DNA from: Gallionellaceae bacterium
GTDB lineage: Bacteria; Pseudomonadota; Gammaproteobacteria; Burkholderiales; Gallionellaceae
Assembly: GCA_003151655.1 (NCBI GenBank)
Contig: PLYB01000219.1
Location: 1 to 21,480 of the forward strand
DNA: 21,480 bases
Reading direction: 5' to 3'
Of this stretch, positions 1 to 8,226 are shown piece by piece; within the stretch, counting starts at the first letter, position 1; each line of letters starts with the position of its first letter. A program made the translations under genes and the position numbers. Under the pieces are notes generated by a model that saw only the letters and a list, made by a program, of their open reading frames with translations, made no database searches and was not told where the DNA came from.

Positions 1-6
1 CAACTA

Positions 7-20
7 AATGTCCGGACATT
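7..20. repeat. 14-bp perfect palindrome
   Basis: AATGTCC followed directly by GGACATT is a perfect palindrome at the very left edge of the window, 20 bp before the 95-nt element copy A. It could be an operator half-site pair or the end of something lying outside the window. Only one copy was seen, so no function is assigned. Confidence 0.35.
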
Positions 21-40
21 AATGAAAACCCCTTTCTTGT

Positions 41-135
41 GTCACCAGAAAATCCCTAGTCCATCTAAGACTGTGCTGGTGTCAAAATCATCCTTTCCCG
101 ATTTATTTCCACGCTGTGCTCCTGCATGATTCGTC
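41..135 (+). repeat. 95-nt intergenic element, copy A
   Basis: This stretch aligns without any gap to 7192-7286 (copy B) and 20231-20325 (copy C). By eye about three quarters of the positions agree with copy C. Conserved blocks are CAGAA, CCTAGTCC, AAG.CT, ATCA.AATCATCC, CCGATT and TGCATGATTC. Two dyads are present: TAGTC (57-61) with GACT (69-72), and AATCAT (86-91) with ATGATT (126-131). It lies about 120 bp before the start of the outer-membrane protein gene. It may be a binding site for a LuxR/NarL-type regulator or part of a structured leader RNA; the sequence alone does not decide. Confidence 0.7.
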
Positions 136-252
136 GGCGTACGAATTAAGCGCATTGAAAACACGAGGCAGCGTCGATCCGCTGCAAAGGTTGCTCTCTT
201 AAACAGGATTTATTCCGGTTGAGAGTGTAACTGCATAATTAGGGAGTCGAAA

Positions 253-789
253 ATGAAGAAAAAGCTACTTGCCGTTGCGTTGTTATCCGCATTGTCCGCT
301 CCAGCATTTGCCGAGGATGCCGGGTTTTACGTCGGGCTTGATTATATCCAGTTGGCTTTAAATCCCGCTGCCGCTACCCAACCATCTGGCGGCTACCGTA
401 TCGATGGCGGATACAATTTCAATAAAAACTGGGGTGTAGAAATTGGCTATTTCGGAAGTGGTAACGGTTCTGATGCAGCCGGAAAATCTATCACGCCAAA
501 CAGTACTTATCTTGCAGGGGTCGGAACCTATCCTGTTAACGACATGTTTGATATATTTGCCAAAGTAGGCGCTGCAATGAACCAGTTAACCGGTGATTCA
601 ACCACTGGTTGCACAGTTTGCGGTGTTCAGACGGGCGTAATGGCGGGCGTCGGCGCTGATTACAACGTTAATAAAAATGTTGGAGTCCGTCTGCAATACG
701 AAAGCCTTGGCAATATGGATGGCACGGCTGCCGGTTCAACTCAGACTACCGGTTCCGATGTCGCATTGGGTGTATTGTTCAGGTTCTGA
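253..789 (+). CDS. Outer-membrane beta-barrel protein (OmpA-like barrel, small)
   Basis: The 178-aa product starts with a clear Sec signal peptide: K-rich start, hydrophobic core, and a likely cleavage after AFA at residue 20. The mature part is made of alternating short strands rich in Gly, Tyr and Asn (for example GGYNFNKNWGVEIGYF) and ends in VLFRF. A terminal Phe is the usual sorting signal recognised by the BAM complex. About 158 mature residues fit an eight-stranded barrel without a periplasmic peptidoglycan-binding domain. A CxxC pair (C120, C123) sits in a predicted surface loop and could form a disulfide. The start at 253 is supported by AGGGAG at 241-246. It is monocistronic: a long leader with element A precedes it and a hairpin terminator follows. 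The ligand or role is unknown; a porin-like or stress-envelope function is a guess. Confidence 0.85.
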   Translation: MKKKLLAVALLSALSAPAFAEDAGFYVGLDYIQLALNPAAATQPSGGYRIDGGYNFNKNWGVEIGYFGSGNGSDAAGKSITPNSTYLAGVGTYPVNDMFDIFAKVGAAMNQLTGDSTTGCTVCGVQTGVMAGVGADYNVNKNVGVRLQYESLGNMDGTAAGSTQTTGSDVALGVLFRF

Positions 790-812
790 TAGTACGGATC
801 GGATGATGTTAG

Positions 813-840
813 CAAATAGCCGGGGTGCCCCGGCTATTTG
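813..840 (+). terminator. Hairpin terminator after the beta-barrel gene
   Basis: CAAATAGCCGGGG (813-825) and its exact complement CCCCGGCTATTTG (828-840) form a 13-bp GC-rich stem 23 bp after the stop codon. The right arm ends in a short T-rich stretch. This fits an intrinsic terminator for the gene at 253-789, although the T tract is short. Confidence 0.65.
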
Positions 841-842
841 TA

Positions 843-904
843 TTGTAGGAGGCCGATTTATCGGGCGATGTTTGCTATTCGCCCGATAAATCGGCCTCCT
901 ACAA
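843..904. repeat. Perfect 26-bp inverted repeat
   Basis: The arms 843-868 and 879-904 are exact reverse complements with a 10-nt loop. The outer ends read TTGTAGG/CCTACAA, resembling the GTAGG/CCTAC ends of the palindromes at 6928-7013, 11965-12021 and 18305-18357. It is immediately followed by CCTAATGGACAATCCGG (916-932), which loosely resembles the reverse complement of the tail motif seen after two of the other palindromes. It is best read as a REP-like intergenic palindrome; it could also act as a second terminator. Confidence 0.7.
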
Positions 905-1060
905 AGAACGCACAGCCTAATGGACAATCCGGGTTAATGCCTGTGGGCAATATTTATGGTGTCCTGCAAAAAATAATAAACCCGAAACACGCCCAGTCGT
1001 GTATACCATTTTATTAAAGCGGTTTACTATTACAAGAAATACGCAGCACCGGGGAACAGC

Positions 1061-4000
1061 ATGCCAGTCAAAAAAGCAAAGAAAAAAAACGCAAGTCAAT
1101 CTTTACCGATTACATCGAAAAGCTCGGTAGCAGTTGTCCCGCCGGAAGTTGATCAAGACAGCTCATTTCCCATTGTTGGCATCGGCGCATCCGCCGGAGG
1201 GTTGGCGGCGTTTGAGGCGTTCTTCTCCGGCATGCCCGCCGACACCGATCCGGGCATGGCGTTTGTGCTGGTGCAGCATTTGGCACCGGATCACAAGAGT
1301 ATTCTCGCCGAGTTGATCCGGCGCTTTACCCGCATGCAGGTGTTTGAAGTCGAGGACGGTATGCCGGTGCAGATTAACTGCGCCTACATCATTCCGCCCA
1401 ATTACGACATGGCGTTTATTAATGGCACGCTGCAATTGCTGGAGCCGTCCGCACCGCGCGGGCAACGGCTGCCGATTGATTTTTTATTCCGTTCGCTGGC
1501 GCAGGATCAACATGAACGTGCCATCGGCATCGTGCTGTCCGGTACCGGCAGCGACGGCACGCTGGGCGCGCGGGCGATCAAGGGCGAGGGCGGCATCGTC
1601 ATGGCGCAGAGCGTCGAGTCCGCCGAGTTCGACGGCATGCCGAGCAGCGCCATCGCCGCCGGCGTGGTCGATTACCAACTGCCGCCCGCCGAGATGGCCG
1701 CCCAGCTCATCGCCTACGCTACGCATGCTTTCGGCAGGGCACACTTGACTGTCGACCCTTCGACGCATAAAAACGAAAGTGCGATAAAGAAAATATTCGT
1801 GCTGCTGCGAGCCCAAACCGGCCACGATTTTTCCCAGTACAAGCCCAGCACCATACATCGCCGCATCGAGCGGCGCATGGCCGTGCATCAAATCGAGAGC
1901 CTGGACGACTACGTCAAATTTCTCCAGCAAACACCGGCCGAGGTGGAAGAGCTGTTTCGCGACCTGCTCATCGGCGTGACTAATTTCTTCCGCGATCCTG
2001 ATGTATTTCAGGTGCTGGAGGATCAGATCATCCCCAAGTTGTTTAACGGCAAAAAAGCCGACAGCGTGATCCGTGTCTGGTCAACCGGATGTTCCACCGG
2101 CGAGGAAGCGTATTCCATTGCTATCCTGCTGCAGGAGCGCATGGAGGCGCTCAAGCAGAACTTCACCGTGCAAGTGTTTGCTACCGACATCGACAGCCGC
2201 GCGATTGCCACGGCACGCACCGGCATCTATCCGGCCAGCATCGCCGCCGACGTTTCGCCGCAGCGGCTGGCGCGGTTTTTTACCGCTGAACCCGGCGGCG
2301 ATGCTTACCGTATTCGCAAAAATATCCGCGAAATGCTGGTATTTTCCGAACAGGATCTCATCAAAGACCCGCCCTTCTCCAAGATCGACCTGATTAGTTG
2401 CCGCAACCTGCTGATCTATTTTGGTGCCGAGCTACAGAAAAAAATCATCCCGCTGTTTCGCTTCGCGCTCAACCCGAACGGCATGTTATTCCTCGGCACT
2501 TCGGAAGGGGTGGGCGAATTTTCCGAGCTGTTTACCACGCTGGATCGCAAAGCCAAGCTGTATCAGCGCAAGGAAAATTTTGTCGACACGCATCGCGCGC
2601 CATCAAGGCTCGTTTCGACGCATATGACGGCGGCCAATGCGGCGATCCGTGGCGGCAAAACGAATTTGACGGTAAAACCGCCCTTGCGCGAGTTGGCTGA
2701 ACAGGCACTGTTGCATCACCTCGCCGTTGCGGGAGCGTTGGTCAATGGCAAAGGCGACATCCTCTATTTGCATGGACGCAGCGGCATGTATCTGGAACCG
2801 GCTCCCGGCGAGACCGGCATTCCAAACATCCTCAAGATGGCAAGAGAAGGATTGCAGCCCGATCTGGCCGTTGCGCTGCACAAAGCCGAGGGAACCAAGG
2901 ACTCCGTGCGTCACCCCGGTCTGCGCGTCAAAACCAACGGCCACTTTACCCTGGTCAACTTGAGTGTGCATCCGCTGACCCACGGCCAAACGTTACCGTC
3001 CGATACGCCGCTGTTTCTGGTCCTGCTGGAGGAGGTGGCGGTTGCTCAACTGGCGCAGCCAATCGCTTTGCCGGACGAGAGCAAAGGCAGCCCCGACGCG
3101 CGTATCGAGGCACTCAAGCAGGAACTGCGCGCCAAGGACGAATATATCCAGAGCACTCACGAAGAAATGGAGAGCGCCAACGAGGAACTCAAATCCTCCA
3201 ACGAGGAAATGCAGTCGGTGAACGAAGAATTGCAATCCACCAACGAGGAGCTGGAAACCACCAAGGAGGAAATGCAATCGGCCAACGAAGAGTTGGCCAC
3301 GGTCAACTCCGAGTTAAACGAAAAGGTAACCGATCTGGCACGCGTCAATAACGACATGAACAACCTGCTGGCAGGCACCGGCATTGCCACCGTGTTTGTG
3401 AATCATCAACAGCACATTTTGCGTTTCACCCCCTCCGCCAACTCAATCACCAACATGATCCAGAGCGATGTGGGGCGACCCGTGGCGCATATCTCCTCCA
3501 ATCTGCTGGGTTACACCCGACTGGAGGAGGACACGCAAGCCGTGCTGGATACGCTGATCCCCAAAGAGCTGGAGGTGCAGAGCAAAGAGGGCAAGTGGTA
3601 CATGATGCGCCTTCAACCCTATCGCACACTCGAAAACGTGATCGAAGGCGCGGTGATCTCTTTTGTGGACATCACCGAGACGGTGCGCATCCGCGAGGCC
3701 TTGCACAAAGCCAATGAGCTGGCGCGTCTGGCCGTGGTCGTGCATGACGCAATTGACACCATCACCGTGCAGGACTTGACCGGCATGACGCTGGCCTGGA
3801 ACGGCGGCGCGGAGAAAATGTACGGCTGGAACGAAGCCGAAGCGCTGGCGATGAACGTGCGCGAGCGGATACCGGAGGAGCTGCGCGAAGAGGCATTGGC
3901 CAAAATACTTCAACTGAGTCAGGCAGAAATTTTGCAACCCTACCAAACCCGGCGTCTCACCAAAGACGGCACTGTCGTGGAAGTATGGGTGACCGCCACC

Positions 4001-4066
4001 GCCTTGCTGAACAAGGCCGGCCAGGTGTATGCGATAGCCACCACGGAACGGGTGCGCAGGGAGTAG
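1061..4066 (+). CDS. CheB-CheR-PAS hybrid chemotaxis-type signalling protein
   Basis: A 1001-aa soluble fusion. Residues about 35-220 are a CheB methylesterase (glutamate methyl ester hydrolysis) with a visible triad: S44 in GASAGG, H73 in QHLAPDH and D165 in GTGSDG. Residues about 240-300 are the CheR N-terminal helical domain and about 305-505 the SAM-dependent methyltransferase, with STGCSTGEEAYS (341-352) and SCRNLLIYF (446-454). A PAS-like segment spans about 540-660, then a heptad coiled coil at about 676-770, then two PAS domains (about 770-875 and 885-1000). The chain stops after the last PAS; there is no receiver domain and no kinase core, whereas several relatives carry a kinase. 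The upstream GGGGA (1051-1055) supports the start. The gene lies 120 bp before a PAS histidine kinase/NarL regulator pair, suggesting joint signalling. Whether it modifies classical chemoreceptors or another partner is not shown. Confidence 0.93.
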   Translation: MPVKKAKKKNASQSLPITSKSSVAVVPPEVDQDSSFPIVGIGASAGGLAAFEAFFSGMPADTDPGMAFVLVQHLAPDHKSILAELIRRFTRMQVFEVEDGMPVQINCAYIIPPNYDMAFINGTLQLLEPSAPRGQRLPIDFLFRSLAQDQHERAIGIVLSGTGSDGTLGARAIKGEGGIVMAQSVESAEFDGMPSSAIAAGVVDYQLPPAEMAAQLIAYATHAFGRAHLTVDPSTHKNESAIKKIFVLLRAQTGHDFSQYKPSTIHRRIERRMAVHQIESLDDYVKFLQQTPAEVEELFRDLLIGVTNFFRDPDVFQVLEDQIIPKLFNGKKADSVIRVWSTGCSTGEEAYSIAILLQERMEALKQNFTVQVFATDIDSRAIATARTGIYPASIAADVSPQRLARFFTAEPGGDAYRIRKNIREMLVFSEQDLIKDPPFSKIDLISCRNLLIYFGAELQKKIIPLFRFALNPNGMLFLGTSEGVGEFSELFTTLDRKAKLYQRKENFVDTHRAPSRLVSTHMTAANAAIRGGKTNLTVKPPLRELAEQALLHHLAVAGALVNGKGDILYLHGRSGMYLEPAPGETGIPNILKMAREGLQPDLAVALHKAEGTKDSVRHPGLRVKTNGHFTLVNLSVHPLTHGQTLPSDTPLFLVLLEEVAVAQLAQPIALPDESKGSPDARIEALKQELRAKDEYIQSTHEEMESANEELKSSNEEMQSVNEELQSTNEELETTKEEMQSANEELATVNSELNEKVTDLARVNNDMNNLLAGTGIATVFVNHQQHILRFTPSANSITNMIQSDVGRPVAHISSNLLGYTRLEEDTQAVLDTLIPKELEVQSKEGKWYMMRLQPYRTLENVIEGAVISFVDITETVRIREALHKANELARLAVVVHDAIDTITVQDLTGMTLAWNGGAEKMYGWNEAEALAMNVRERIPEELREEALAKILQLSQAEILQPYQTRRLTKDGTVVEVWVTATALLNKAGQVYAIATTERVRRE
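3161..3310 (+). repeat. 21-nt-period repeat encoding NEEL heptads
   Basis: About seven in-frame 21-nt units code for heptads of the form S-x-N-E-E-L/M-x (residues 701-750 of the CheB-CheR-PAS hybrid). The units encode a strongly acidic coiled coil between the methyltransferase and the C-terminal PAS domains. This is a known feature of the family. Copy number could vary between strains because the units are also similar at DNA level. Confidence 0.75.
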
Positions 4067-4186
4067 GTTGGTGGGGGATGTCAGTATTTGCCGATTGAAC
4101 CAAAAATGCAAATGTTAAGTTAGCGCTTATGGGCCTTCGCCGGTATGACGATCTAATGGATTTTCTGGGTTGAGTGAGGTGCATCG

Positions 4187-6223
4187 ATGAATGAAGATGA
4201 CGAGTTGCGCCGGCGTGCCGAAGCTCTGGCTTTGGAAAAAACGGCGCAGCCGCTGAAAAATATTGCGGCGCAGACACCCGAAAATATTCAACGGGTACTG
4301 CACGAATTGCAGGTGCATCAAATTGAACTGGAGATGCAAAACGAGGAATTGCGCCTAGCGCAGGTGCAACTGGATATTGCACGTCAGCGTTATTTCGACT
4401 TCTACAATCTGGCCCCGGTTGGTTACCTCACCCTGAGTGAAAGCGGCTTGGTGCAAGCTGCAAATCTAATGGCATGCAAGTGGCTTGAATTGGACAAAAA
4501 TACGCTGGCCCATTACTCGATCAGCCACGTTATTGTTAAAGAAGATCAGGACATCTTCTATTTCTTCAGAAATCAACTCATCGCAAGCGCTACTTCGCAA
4601 GAGTGCGAGTTGCGTTTAGTGAAGCCCGGCGGCGCGCCATTTTGGGCGCATCTAACCGGTATAGCTGTCAGGGAAGAAAATGACGCGCTAATCATTCGCC
4701 TTGTGTTGAGTGATATTAGCAAGCGTAGGCAGAATGAAATATTATTGCAGGCGAGCGAACAGCGCTTTCGCAGCTTTGTGGAAAATCTCAATGACGTTCT
4801 GTTTGTTCTGACACCCTCGGGAATGTTCAGCTACGTATCCCCGCAATGGCGCGATGTTTTTGGATATGAGCTCAGTGAAACAGTTGGTCAGCCGTTTCAG
4901 CCGTTTGTCCATCCCGACGACGTTCCTGCTTGTTCCTCATTTCTGCAAACAGTCTTAAGCACAGGCGAAAAGCAAAGCGGGGTCGAATATCGGGTACGCC
5001 GCAAGGATGGCAGCTATGTTTGGTACAAGGCGAATGCATCGCTCATCAAAGATCCCGTTAGTAATGAACTTTCAGTGGTGGGCATCGGTAGGGATATTAC
5101 CGATCACAGACAGATGCAGGCATTGAGGGCGAGTGAGGAACGTTATCGGCACATGTTTGACCGGGCCGGAGAAGGAATATTGATTTTGTCGACAGACGGC
5201 AAGATTGTTGCCGCCAATAATTCATTTGCCCAGATGCATGGGTACACTGTGCAAGAAATATTGGGTATGAGCATAAGAGATTTTGATAGCCCTGAAGCCA
5301 CTCAACAGGCACCGGGGAGAGTGGCACGCATGTTGGCAGGCGAAGCTTTGGTTTTCGAGATTGAGCACTATCACAGGGATGGGTATCTATTTCCTTTGGA
5401 GGTGTCGGCAAGTCTGATAGAGGTAAACGGGGAGTTGCTTTTTCAATCGTTTGTTCGCGATATTTTCGAGCGCAAACTCGCGCAAGCTGATTTGAAAAAA
5501 TTCGCAGCTGATCAGGCGCAGATGACAATCGAACTTCAATCCGCCGTGGATAGCTTGCGCAGACAGTCGGCGAATGCAGAGCATGATCTGGAAAAAGAGA
5601 AGGCACATATTGCACGCGAGTTGCATGACGAGTTGGGGCAATTGCTGGCGGCGGTGCGTATGGACACCGAACTACTCAAAATGGAATACGGGGAGACAGA
5701 GCCTGAACTGCAAACCAAGACGAATAAAATGCTAAACACATTGGATCGCGCTCTGGTCAGCATGCGCCGTGCCGTGATTCACTTGCGTCCCCCGGTGCTG
5801 GACATGGGGCTGTTGCCTGCGCTGGAGTGGCTCAGAGATGACTTCACCAGAATGTTCGGGATTAACTGTCAGCTCAGTTGTGATGCCATTAATCCCAAGC
5901 TGGATAATGAGCAACTAACGGTGGTTTTTCGTATCACTCAGGAGTCGCTAACGAATGTTGCCAAACATTCAAGGGCCGGCTTTGTGCATATCAATGCGCA
6001 GGTCAGTAATAATGTTCTGCATCTCACTGTACAAGATAACGGTATTGGTTTTGACTTCGATTTCAATCAGGATGCGTCGCGAAGAGGTTTGCAGAGTTTC
6101 GGACTGCAAGGCATGCGCGAGAGAATAATGGCATTTAATGGGAGCTTGGCGATAGATACAGCGCCGGGGAAGGGGTGTTGCGTGCATTTTAGTGTTCCGG
6201 TGGGGGGGGGGTATAAATCATGA
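4187..6223 (+). CDS. Soluble triple-PAS histidine kinase (HisKA_3/NarX type)
   Basis: A 678-aa sensor kinase without membrane segments. A helical N-terminus (LHELQVHQIELEMQNEEL) leads into three PAS domains at about 65-180, 190-305 and 315-430, then a coiled-coil linker. The HisKA_3 dimerisation domain (about 470-545) carries the phosphoacceptor H480 in IARELHDELGQ. The HATPase has N-box residues near TQESLTNVAKHS (584-595), DNGIGFDF (617-624) and GLQGMRERI (639-647). This kinase class pairs with NarL/FixJ regulators, and the next gene is exactly that: its ATG overlaps this stop in ATGA. The 10-base G run at 6202-6211 encodes part of the C-terminal VGGG. The cytoplasmic signal is unknown; I see no haem- or flavin-specific motif. 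The preceding CheB-CheR-PAS gene may belong to the same transcript. Confidence 0.93.
   Translation: MNEDDELRRRAEALALEKTAQPLKNIAAQTPENIQRVLHELQVHQIELEMQNEELRLAQVQLDIARQRYFDFYNLAPVGYLTLSESGLVQAANLMACKWLELDKNTLAHYSISHVIVKEDQDIFYFFRNQLIASATSQECELRLVKPGGAPFWAHLTGIAVREENDALIIRLVLSDISKRRQNEILLQASEQRFRSFVENLNDVLFVLTPSGMFSYVSPQWRDVFGYELSETVGQPFQPFVHPDDVPACSSFLQTVLSTGEKQSGVEYRVRRKDGSYVWYKANASLIKDPVSNELSVVGIGRDITDHRQMQALRASEERYRHMFDRAGEGILILSTDGKIVAANNSFAQMHGYTVQEILGMSIRDFDSPEATQQAPGRVARMLAGEALVFEIEHYHRDGYLFPLEVSASLIEVNGELLFQSFVRDIFERKLAQADLKKFAADQAQMTIELQSAVDSLRRQSANAEHDLEKEKAHIARELHDELGQLLAAVRMDTELLKMEYGETEPELQTKTNKMLNTLDRALVSMRRAVIHLRPPVLDMGLLPALEWLRDDFTRMFGINCQLSCDAINPKLDNEQLTVVFRITQESLTNVAKHSRAGFVHINAQVSNNVLHLTVQDNGIGFDFDFNQDASRRGLQSFGLQGMRERIMAFNGSLAIDTAPGKGCCVHFSVPVGGGYKS
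6202..6211 (+). other. G10 homopolymer at kinase/regulator junction
   Basis: Ten consecutive G residues lie three codons before the kinase stop and 8 bp before the ATG of the response regulator. The tract includes the last base of a Val codon and three Gly codons. It may also serve as an unusual G-rich ribosome-binding region for the downstream gene. A length change would alter the kinase C-terminus and the translational coupling; it is also a place where sequencing errors arise. Confidence 0.7.
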
Positions 6224-6858
6224 TTAAAATTGTGCTGGCGGATGACCACGCCATTATGCGTGGCGGGTTAAAAGAAGTTTTGGCCAGAGTGCCGGAATTC
6301 GAGTTGATTGGCGAAGCAACCAATGGCATTGAACTGCTGGAAGTACTGCGCCAAAAGACTCCCGACGTGTTGCTGACCGATTTATCGATGCCGGGTCTCT
6401 CCGGCTACGATCTGATTGAGCGCATTAAAAGCAGTCACCCCACGCTGCATGTTCTGGTGCTGACCATGCATAATGATCCGCAAATGGCATCGCGCATCAT
6501 CAAGCTGGGAGCCGAGGGCTATCTCACCAAGGATAGATCACCGGCTGAGTTGATCGCAGCCATTCACAAAGTCGCAGACGGCGGCAAATGCATCGATCAG
6601 AGTCTGGCAGAAAAAATATTGTTCAATACCTCCCCGGATGAACCGCATAATCAATTATCCAACCGTGAATTGGATGTGCTCAGATTGTTGTTAAAAGGCG
6701 ATAGTGTCAATCACATCAGCGAACAACTTTGCATCTCCAACAAAACTGTCAGTACGCATAAATCTACCATGCTGAGAAAGATGGGCATGAGCAGCACCAC
6801 AGAATTGGTGCGCTATGCCATACAGCATGAGTTGTTTAATGACGCGGAAGGCCAATAG
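6220..6858 (+). CDS. NarL/FixJ-family response regulator
   Basis: A 212-aa DNA-binding response regulator. The receiver domain (about 1-120) has the acidic pair D8/D9, phosphoacceptor D54 in LLTDLSMPG, T82 and K104 in YLTKD, so it should be phosphorylated normally. The C-terminal LuxR-type helix-turn-helix spans about 146-201 (LSNRELDVLRLLLKG and KTVSTHKSTMLRKMG). It overlaps the upstream kinase by 4 bp, implying coupled translation and a cognate pair. The target genes are unknown. The CCTAGTCC...GACTA dyad in the 95-nt elements of this window (nearest copy about 330 bp downstream) is of the kind bound by LuxR-type dimers; that link is inference only. The stop is followed within 40 bp by a repeat palindrome that may end transcription. 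Confidence 0.95.
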   Translation: MIKIVLADDHAIMRGGLKEVLARVPEFELIGEATNGIELLEVLRQKTPDVLLTDLSMPGLSGYDLIERIKSSHPTLHVLVLTMHNDPQMASRIIKLGAEGYLTKDRSPAELIAAIHKVADGGKCIDQSLAEKILFNTSPDEPHNQLSNRELDVLRLLLKGDSVNHISEQLCISNKTVSTHKSTMLRKMGMSSTTELVRYAIQHELFNDAEGQ

Positions 6859-6896
6859 GCAAAGTTTTTTGTTTAAAGCGGATAATTCAATCTCTT

Positions 6897-7045
6897 TGGA
6901 TTCAGTTCCCCGCCGCTGGCGGCGTAGTGTTTTTCGTAGGTCGGGTTTCAACCCGACAAAACGCGTTGAATATAGCAATGGCTGTCGGGTTGAAACCCGA
7001 CCTACGAAAAACACCTTTTTGGTTCCGGGTTGTCCGGCTTAGGTT
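6897..7045. repeat. Composite palindromic repeat, copy 1
   Basis: Three modules are visible. The head (6897-6945) matches the reverse complement of 12012-12060 at 47 of 49 positions and contains a small CGCCGC/GCGGCG hairpin. The centre is a perfect 31-bp inverted repeat, 6928-6958 with 6983-7013. The tail 7021-7045 (GGTTCCGGGTTGTCCGGCTT and 5 more bases) recurs at 18367-18391 with 3 mismatches. It is non-coding and probably a REP/BIME-like element; it may also end transcription of the kinase/regulator operon. Confidence 0.75.
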
Positions 7046-7191
7046 AATCGATATTTCGTTGATCGCCCCCAAGTAACGACGGATGTGTGGCATTTGCGGT
7101 CTATATATTCGCTATATACCCAGTTTAGTAAAAATAATATTAGCGTTTATTACCAAAACATTATCATTGTTCTTGAAAATATATTTCACCA

Positions 7192-7286
7192 TTCATCAGA
7201 ATCCTCCTAGTCCGCCCAAGGCTAATCGGATATCAAAATCATCCCTTCCTGATTGGTTACTTAATTGAGTTACTGCATGATTCATC
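7192..7286 (+). repeat. 95-nt intergenic element, copy B
   Basis: Aligns without gaps to copies A (41-135) and C (20231-20325), with about 70 of 95 positions equal to copy C by eye. Dyad one is TAGTC (7208-7212) with GGCTA (7220-7224); the changed base still allows a G-U pair in RNA. Dyad two is AATCAT (7237-7242) with ATGATT (7277-7282). Unlike the other copies it has no clear gene directly downstream; the next solid gene, cheW, starts 425 bp later. Confidence 0.7.
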
Positions 7287-7355
7287 CACTCCCCAAGGGG
7301 ATATTTTTAGCAGTAATAAAACGAATTTGTTAACTCCCGCATCCGCAGCTTATTT

Positions 7356-7616
7356 ATGGTCGCGCTATTTATAACGCGGCGAAAAATACAGTTAAGAGCG
7401 CGGCAGAGTTCTTTGCGGTGGAGAAGGGGAATTATCTTGTTGCATTTAATTATAACAATACCCGTTCTGCCAGCCGAACGTGTTACCAAAAACCGTTTGT
7501 GTGACCCGTCGCATCTCGGCACATCGACATCTCCGAAAGTGCAAGAGTTGCGGGCACGATACGAAGCCATTCAAGCGGCGGTAAATGCAAATCTTGAATT
7601 GAAGAAAAAATTATAG
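7356..7616 (+). CDS. Doubtful 86-aa reading frame
   Basis: I do not recognise this product. The N-terminal half is Arg-rich with a hydrophobic stretch (IILLHLIITIPVL) and the last 30 residues (SPKVQELRARYEAIQAAVNANLELKKKL region) look like a genuine helical C-terminus. No ribosome-binding site is seen before the ATG. It starts 70 bp after element copy B, about the same spacing as the genes behind copies A and C, which is the main argument in favour. A neighbouring frame also looks protein-like, so a frameshifted remnant is an equal possibility. Confidence 0.22.
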   Translation: MVALFITRRKIQLRARQSSLRWRRGIILLHLIITIPVLPAERVTKNRLCDPSHLGTSTSPKVQELRARYEAIQAAVNANLELKKKL

Positions 7617-7711
7617 CAATGGCCATACGCTGTTAGGCAAATTGTTGCACGCAAGGTATCACTTAAATATTTGCGGTAGCACATACGCCGCATATCCAAA
7701 CGGGGGCTACT

Positions 7712-8197
7712 ATGTCAGCAAACGAAGAGCAAGTAATCAGCAGCGGAAGCAGGGAGTTGCTGACATTCACACTGGGGCACGAAGAATACGGCATCGATAT
7801 TCTCCGGGTGCAGGAGATACGCGGTTACGATGCCGTCACGGCCATTGCCAACTCTCCAGCCTTCATCAAGGGCGTTATCAATCTGCGCGGCATCATCGTT
7901 CCTATCGTGGATATGCGCATCAAATTCAAACTTGAAAATGTGACCTACAACGAGCTTACCGTGGTCATCATTCTCAATGTGGCCAGCCGCGTTATGGGCA
8001 TCGTGGTGGACGGCGTGTCCGATGTGATTGCGCTGAGTGGCGAACAGATCAGACCCGCACCGCATTTCGGCGGAACGATGGATACGCAGTACATCACCGG
8101 CATGGGCACGGTGGGTGACCGCATGATCATCGTAATGGATATCGAGAAGCTGATGACCAGCCGCGACATGGATCTGGTTGAACAGGCCGCAGCATAA
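7712..8197 (+). CDS. cheW: Chemotaxis coupling protein CheW
   Basis: A 161-aa cytoplasmic adaptor that links chemoreceptors to the histidine kinase CheA. The single CheW-like SH3-type domain covers nearly the whole chain: LLTFTLGHEEYGIDILRV at the start, then VINLRGIIVPIVDMRIKF (about 52-69), typical of the receptor/CheA-binding core, and GIVVDGVSDVI (about 95-105). The length is normal for CheW. A G-rich stretch (7702-7706) lies just before the ATG. The receptor gene starts 29 bp after the stop, so the two form an operon. No cheA, cheY or cheZ lies in the window, so the core kinase must be encoded elsewhere. Confidence 0.93.
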   Translation: MSANEEQVISSGSRELLTFTLGHEEYGIDILRVQEIRGYDAVTAIANSPAFIKGVINLRGIIVPIVDMRIKFKLENVTYNELTVVIILNVASRVMGIVVDGVSDVIALSGEQIRPAPHFGGTMDTQYITGMGTVGDRMIIVMDIEKLMTSRDMDLVEQAAA

Positions 8198-8226
8198 ATT
8201 TGCACTGAATTTTTTGGAGAACATTA

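Larger units (their letters stand above)
7046..7711. other. Gene-poor stretch between response regulator and cheW
   Basis: About 670 bp without a convincing gene. It holds AT-rich DNA up to about 7190, copy B of the 95-nt element (7192-7286), one doubtful 86-aa reading frame (7356-7616) and a short leader before cheW. In the +1-shifted frame, codons from about 7334 to 7498 read as a plausible peptide (IYGRAIYNAAKNTVKSAAEF...) but without a start codon. The area may therefore contain decayed coding DNA. Confidence 0.4.

Noticed and set aside
3443..4111. 222-aa open frame on the - strand
   Set aside because: Antisense to the PAS domains of the CheB-CheR-PAS hybrid; His/Gln-rich composition typical of a shadow frame.
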